The position numbers and the translations under genes were made by a program. DNA of 64,000 nt from Cryobacterium breve (lineage in GTDB: Bacteria > Actinomycetota > Actinomycetes > Actinomycetales > Microbacteriaceae): the NCBI RefSeq assembly GCF_004402375.1, contig NZ_SOGJ01000004.1, positions 1 to 64,000 on the forward strand, written 5' to 3'. This document shows positions 60,623 to 64,000 of this stretch, piece after piece (the stretch's first letter is position 1; the number at the start of each line of letters is the position of its first letter). A model generated the notes under the pieces. That model did no database searches. It was not told where the DNA came from and saw only the letters and a program-made list of their open reading frames with translations.

Positions 60623-61910
60623 GCATGACCCTCTCAAACGCTTCCATGAACTGGATGCCGGAATCTGCCCAATCATTCTGCGCAACCGATTCGGACATCG
60701 CGATCGACCGCGCCACGGCATCCGGATGGTCGAAGACCTCAGCCATCTTGCGGGCAATCGCAAGCGGTGACGCCGGGACGTATTCAATGAACGGGTTCTC
60801 CGACACCATCCGGTTGTTGGGGCCGTCGTTGACGATGGGTGTGACTCCGCTCGACAGCAACTCAAGCGGGAGAAGAGACATGTTCGACAGGGACATCACC
60901 AGGCCCGCCGCGCAGCGGTTGTAGACCGAGTTGAGTTCGGAGATATCTAGGCTCGAGAGATTGGTATAGGCGAACGGAATCTCCCAGTTCGAGACGTCCC
61001 AGCCGGCGAGATTGATGCGCACGTCTGGTTTTATACGAGCGAATTCGGCCAGCGCGAGCAATCCGAACTCGAACGCACGACGAGGCGTGACAGGTCGAGC
61101 GTAGAAGAATACTTCTGAGCGGCGACTCAGGTTTGTCACGCTGTAATGCGTCTTGTCCACAGCGAAATCAAAGTGATCCGTGGCCATGCCGAAGTCCGTC
61201 GAGAGCTTGTGGGCAAGCCAGCCGCCTGCGGTAATCCCATGGAACCCGAAGTGGTACGTGTTTTCGGCGAGCAGAGATTCCGTACCAAGGGGGTAGAAGC
61301 TCGCTTCGTAGTCCTGGACGAAGTAGAAGCGCCGTGCATTCGACGTGTCGAGGTAAGCCGGGTACGCGGTCTCCCATCCGGTCGCGAAGATGGCCTGCGT
61401 CCCGGCCTTCACTCCAGCCTTCGGATTGTACATTTTGATGCTCGCGGACACTTCGGGGTAGGCGGCAGCGGACCGCAGCATCCCCCGGATTTCCGGAATA
61501 CTTACGGGGTGGTTACTAGTCGTATACAGGTAGATCGAACACCTGTGCCCGGCCTTCTCCGCGAGGTCGATGAAGCGGAAGAGGTTTTGATGACCGCCGC
61601 TTTCCAACCCGGGGGGCGACATGATCCACGCTATTTCAACTGGTCCGTCCTGAACCGAGATCGGGTTTGCCTGCCAATCAGCTGGCTGCGTCCAATCAAC
61701 TTTCGCTGCATCATCGTTGCTCACGAGGATGACCGGCTTGTGCCTCGTGAGCCGCTGACTGGCCTTTGCGAGGCTCCGTGCCGCGAACGACCGCGGACCT
61801 TCTGCCGCAATCACTCGCACCGGGCGGAGCACGATGTTCGTGGCCCTGCTCGCAAAGACCCGTGGTCCGTGCTCGCGAAGGATGCGAATACTTCTGCCGA
61901 ACACGTTCAA
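60615..61910 (-). CDS. WsaF-like rhamnosyltransferase
   Basis: 431 residues. IAWIMSPPGLESGGHQNLFRFIDLAEKAGH is the signature loop of WsaF-type enzymes, FYFVQDYEASFYPLG and LSSGVTPIVNDGPNN are the other conserved blocks of this GT4-like family, whose founder builds the rhamnan of a bacterial S-layer glycan. TTG 61910 is preceded by AGGAGAG at 5 nt; GTG 61904 is the alternative. First gene of a three-gene minus-strand operon, and rmlA/rmlC for dTDP-rhamnose lie 1-2 kb away. Confidence 0.87.
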   Translation of the reverse strand: MNVFGRSIRILREHGPRVFASRATNIVLRPVRVIAAEGPRSFAARSLAKASQRLTRHKPVILVSNDDAAKVDWTQPADWQANPISVQDGPVEIAWIMSPPGLESGGHQNLFRFIDLAEKAGHRCSIYLYTTSNHPVSIPEIRGMLRSAAAYPEVSASIKMYNPKAGVKAGTQAIFATGWETAYPAYLDTSNARRFYFVQDYEASFYPLGTESLLAENTYHFGFHGITAGGWLAHKLSTDFGMATDHFDFAVDKTHYSVTNLSRRSEVFFYARPVTPRRAFEFGLLALAEFARIKPDVRINLAGWDVSNWEIPFAYTNLSSLDISELNSVYNRCAAGLVMSLSNMSLLPLELLSSGVTPIVNDGPNNRMVSENPFIEYVPASPLAIARKMAEVFDHPDAVARSIAMSESVAQNDWADSGIQFMEAFERVMRG

Positions 61911-62033
61911 AAAGACTCTCCTAGATTGCAGTCACAAAAACCATCGTCATCAGATCCCGGGTATCGACTTCAGCCTATCAAGTGACGATTGCCGGGTATG
62001 GACATGCGCTGCAGCCACGGTGATTGCCACGAG

Positions 62034-62039
62034 TATGAT
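62034..62039 (+). promoter_or_regulatory. -10 box of the WbbL-like GT2
   Basis: TATGAT is a near-consensus -10 box 8 nt before ATG 62048, supporting that start and an essentially leaderless transcript. No convincing -35 box. Confidence 0.55.
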
Positions 62040-62047
62040 TGGCATTC

Positions 62048-62920
62048 ATGTCTAAATCTCCTCTCGATGCCACAGTTGTGGTTACCGTCAGTTACAACTC
62101 CAGCATGCAGCTGACGGGCTTTCTCGAGTCGGTCAAGCTGAGCGAGGAAGACGACCTCATCGTCATTGTGGCCGACAACATGTCGGCAGACCTCGATTCC
62201 ACGTCGCAAATTGCCCAGTCCCACGGTGCCCGTTTGCTCGCACTTCCTGAGAATCGCGGCTACGGCGGTGCCATCAATGCGGCAGTGGCATCCCTGCCGG
62301 CGAGTTTCGAATACGTGCTGATCTCCAACCCCGACGTCGAGCTTGGGCTGGGGACCGTCACCGCACTGCTCGCAGAACTGGACGGAGACCCCCACGTTGG
62401 AGCGGTGGGGCCCCGCGTTCTCAACGCGGACGGCAGCACCTACCCGTCGGGTCGGCAACTTCCCTCGCTCCGAAACGGAGTGGGGCATGCGCTCTTCGCC
62501 CGCATCTGGCCCGACAACCCGTGGAGCCGTTCGTACCGAGCCGAGAGCCAGGGGTCCGACGTGCGCCGCCCGGTCGGCTGGTTGTCCGGAGCCTGTCTTC
62601 TCGTGCGCCGCACCGCGTTCGAGGAGCTCAACGGTTTCGACGAGGGCTTTTTCATGTACTTCGAAGACGTCGATCTGGGCTACCGGATGGGCAAGGCCGG
62701 GTGGACGAACGTTTACACCCCCGCGGCATCCGTAGTACACACCGGTGCGCACTCGACCAGCACCGAGTCCGGCAAGATGGTGCGCGCCCACCATGACAGC
62801 GCCTACCGTTACCTCGAGAAGAAGTACTCGGCTTCCTACCTGGCCCCCGTGCGCTGGGCGCTCAAACTCGGCCTGACAGTGCGGGCCCGCGTCTTGGCCC
62901 GCACCGGCCGGCTCGGCTGA
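62048..62920 (+). CDS. family 2 glycosyltransferase (WbbL-like rhamnosyltransferase)
   Basis: 290 residues. VVVTVSYNSSMQLTGFLESV, LPENRGYGGAINAAVA, LISNPDVEL (DxD-like NPD) and GWLSGACLLVRRTAFEELNGFDEGFFMYFEDVDLGYR match WbbL-type rhamnosyltransferases, which in Actinobacteria attach rhamnose from dTDP-rhamnose to a lipid-linked sugar. ATG 62048 fits the -10 box; a TTG 9 bp upstream is in frame. Its stop abuts that of rmlA without a gap. Confidence 0.9.
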   Translation: MSKSPLDATVVVTVSYNSSMQLTGFLESVKLSEEDDLIVIVADNMSADLDSTSQIAQSHGARLLALPENRGYGGAINAAVASLPASFEYVLISNPDVELGLGTVTALLAELDGDPHVGAVGPRVLNADGSTYPSGRQLPSLRNGVGHALFARIWPDNPWSRSYRAESQGSDVRRPVGWLSGACLLVRRTAFEELNGFDEGFFMYFEDVDLGYRMGKAGWTNVYTPAASVVHTGAHSTSTESGKMVRAHHDSAYRYLEKKYSASYLAPVRWALKLGLTVRARVLARTGRLG

Positions 62921-63790
62921 TCAGTCGTTCGTGGCGATGAGCCCGGTCAGGTAACGCCCGTATCCGCTCTTCTGGAGGGGCTCCGCCAGCCTTTCGAGTT
63001 CGGCACTCGAGATCCAGCCGGCCCGCCAGGCGATCTCCTCGATGCAGCCGACCTTGAAACCCTGACGGTCTTCGATCACGCGCACGTACTCGGACGCCTG
63101 CATCATGGACTCGAACGTGCCCGTGTCGAGCCACGCGGTGCCTCGGTCGAGAACCTGCACATTCAGGTTGCCCTGGGCCAGGTAGCGCTCGTTGACGGTG
63201 CTGATCTCAAGCTCACCGCGGGCGCTGGGCTCAATGGTCTTCGCGATCTCGACGACCGAATTGTCGTAGAAGTAGAGGCCCGGAACCGCGTAATTGCTCT
63301 TCGGCTTCGTCGGCTTCTCCTCGATCGACAGCGCGGTCATGCTGTCGTCGAATTCCACCACTCCGTAGGCCGTGGGATTGCTCACGTGGTAGGCGAAGAT
63401 CCGGGCTCCCACCAGGTCGGCGTTGCCGCGCAGGGCCGAACCCAGGCCGGCGCCGTGGAAGATGTTGTCGCCGAGCACGAGAGCGACACTCTGGTCCCCG
63501 ATGAATTCTTCACCGATGATGAACGCCTGGGCGAGCCCGTCCGGGGACGGCTGCGAGGCGTACTCGATCCGCAGGCCGAGATGCGACCCGTCACCGAGCA
63601 GCGCCCGAAACTGGTCGTTGTACTCGGGCGTGGTGATGATCAGGATCTCGTTGATGTCCGCCATCATCAGCGTCGACAGAGGGTAATAGATCATCGGCTT
63701 GTCGTAGATGGGCATCAGCTGCTTGGAGATGGCCTTGGTGATGGGCCACAGCCGGGTACCGGAGCCGCCGGCGAGGATGATTCCGCGCAT
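62921..63790 (-). CDS. rmlA: glucose-1-phosphate thymidylyltransferase
   Basis: 289 residues. It makes dTDP-glucose from dTTP and glucose-1-phosphate, the first step to dTDP-rhamnose. [37 protein letters not shown] is the nucleotidyl-transfer site, [11 protein letters not shown] carries the metal-binding Asp, and [20 protein letters not shown] and [10 protein letters not shown] the sugar site. Normal length. ATG 63790 is 2 bp after the rmlC stop; the ribosome site GGAAAG is in the end of rmlC. Same-strand operon with rmlC. Confidence 0.95.
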   Translation of the reverse strand: MRGIILAGGSGTRLWPITKAISKQLMPIYDKPMIYYPLSTLMMADINEILIITTPEYNDQFRALLGDGSHLGLRIEYASQPSPDGLAQAFIIGEEFIGDQSVALVLGDNIFHGAGLGSALRGNADLVGARIFAYHVSNPTAYGVVEFDDSMTALSIEEKPTKPKSNYAVPGLYFYDNSVVEIAKTIEPSARGELEISTVNERYLAQGNLNVQVLDRGTAWLDTGTFESMMQASEYVRVIEDRQGFKVGCIEEIAWRAGWISSAELERLAEPLQKSGYGRYLTGLIATND

Positions 63791-63792
63791 TG

Positions 63793-64000
63793 TTACTTTC
63801 CTTCGTTGAGGGACGTATAGAACGCCCGGGCATCAGCCCAGGTGGGCAGAATGCCGCTGGCAGCGGCTTCGGTCAGGCTCGGGGCATCCGTGTCTTTCGG
63901 GGACAACAGCAGTTCGCCGGCTTCGGGCGGGAAGACCAGTCCGATGTCGGCGTCGAGCGGGTTGATGCCGTGCTCGCGGCCCGGGTTGAATGGCGCGGTG
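63793..64000 (-). CDS. rmlC: dTDP-4-dehydrorhamnose 3,5-epimerase, C-terminal part (runs off the window)
   Basis: About 69 codons are visible on the minus strand, ending in TAA at 63793-63795. The residues include [37 protein letters not shown] and [16 protein letters not shown], the C-terminal part of actinobacterial RmlC. It converts dTDP-4-keto-6-deoxyglucose to the 4-keto-rhamnose form. Since RmlC is at the C-terminus, it is not the RmlC-RmlD fusion order. The 5' end lies outside. Confidence 0.8.
   Translation of the reverse strand, partial: TAPFNPGREHGINPLDADIGLVFPPEAGELLLSPKDTDAPSLTEAAASGILPTWADARAFYTSLNEGK

Overview
High-GC actinobacterial chromosome, most likely a member of the Microbacteriaceae (Cryobacterium/Leifsonia-like). 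This rests on the WhiB regulator, the DUF3499 / phosphomannomutase / metallopeptidase-like / WhiB / manA neighbourhood, leaderless promoters with TAnnnT boxes just before the start codon, many GTG starts, and the recurring 9-mer GACGGATGC/GCATCCGTC. No rRNA, tRNA or CRISPR array was seen. Gene calls rest on reading the sequence and on family knowledge; no database search was possible.

Left part (1-27.5 kb) looks like stable core chromosome. It holds an amino-acid permease, a degenerate phosphomannomutase-like protein overlapping DUF3499, a divergent metallopeptidase-like gene, a lipoprotein, a DUF2029 mannosyltransferase, a cytochrome b561-sulfite-oxidase fusion, a small glycosyltransferase/DUF2064/methyltransferase operon, a two-component system, and a long co-directional run whiB - giant GT2 membrane protein - DUF5719 - MTA phosphorylase - NAD epimerase. 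These are followed by galE, a GlxA-type regulator, manA, an acyl-CoA dehydrogenase, and a persulfide-sensing operon (CstR-like repressor plus CoA-disulfide reductase-rhodanese) with a clear operator.

Right part (27.5-64 kb) is a large surface-polysaccharide region. It contains two tandem O-antigen-ligase-like proteins, many GT2 and GT4 glycosyltransferases, three flippase-like membrane proteins, two intact and one wrecked DUF2142 membrane proteins, a UDP-GlcNAc 2-epimerase-like enzyme, a DUF2304 protein, an ABC exporter pair (Wzm/Wzt), a pyruvyltransferase-like protein, a WsaF-like rhamnosyltransferase, a second epimerase, and rmlA plus the end of rmlC for dTDP-rhamnose. Export may use both Wzx/Wzy-type and ABC-type routes. 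A 763-residue secreted repeat protein and a lipoprotein sit in the middle.

The 42-49.6 kb stretch is decaying. A defective IS21-family element (28-bp terminal repeats, 5-bp target duplication) splits a DUF2142 gene, and an IS110-family element splits a GT4 gene; both hosts also carry frameshifts and stops. Short tandem repeats (hexamers in two genes, a heptamer upstream of a flippase) and mini-ORFs overlapping the starts of polysaccharide genes are the most unusual regulatory-looking features.
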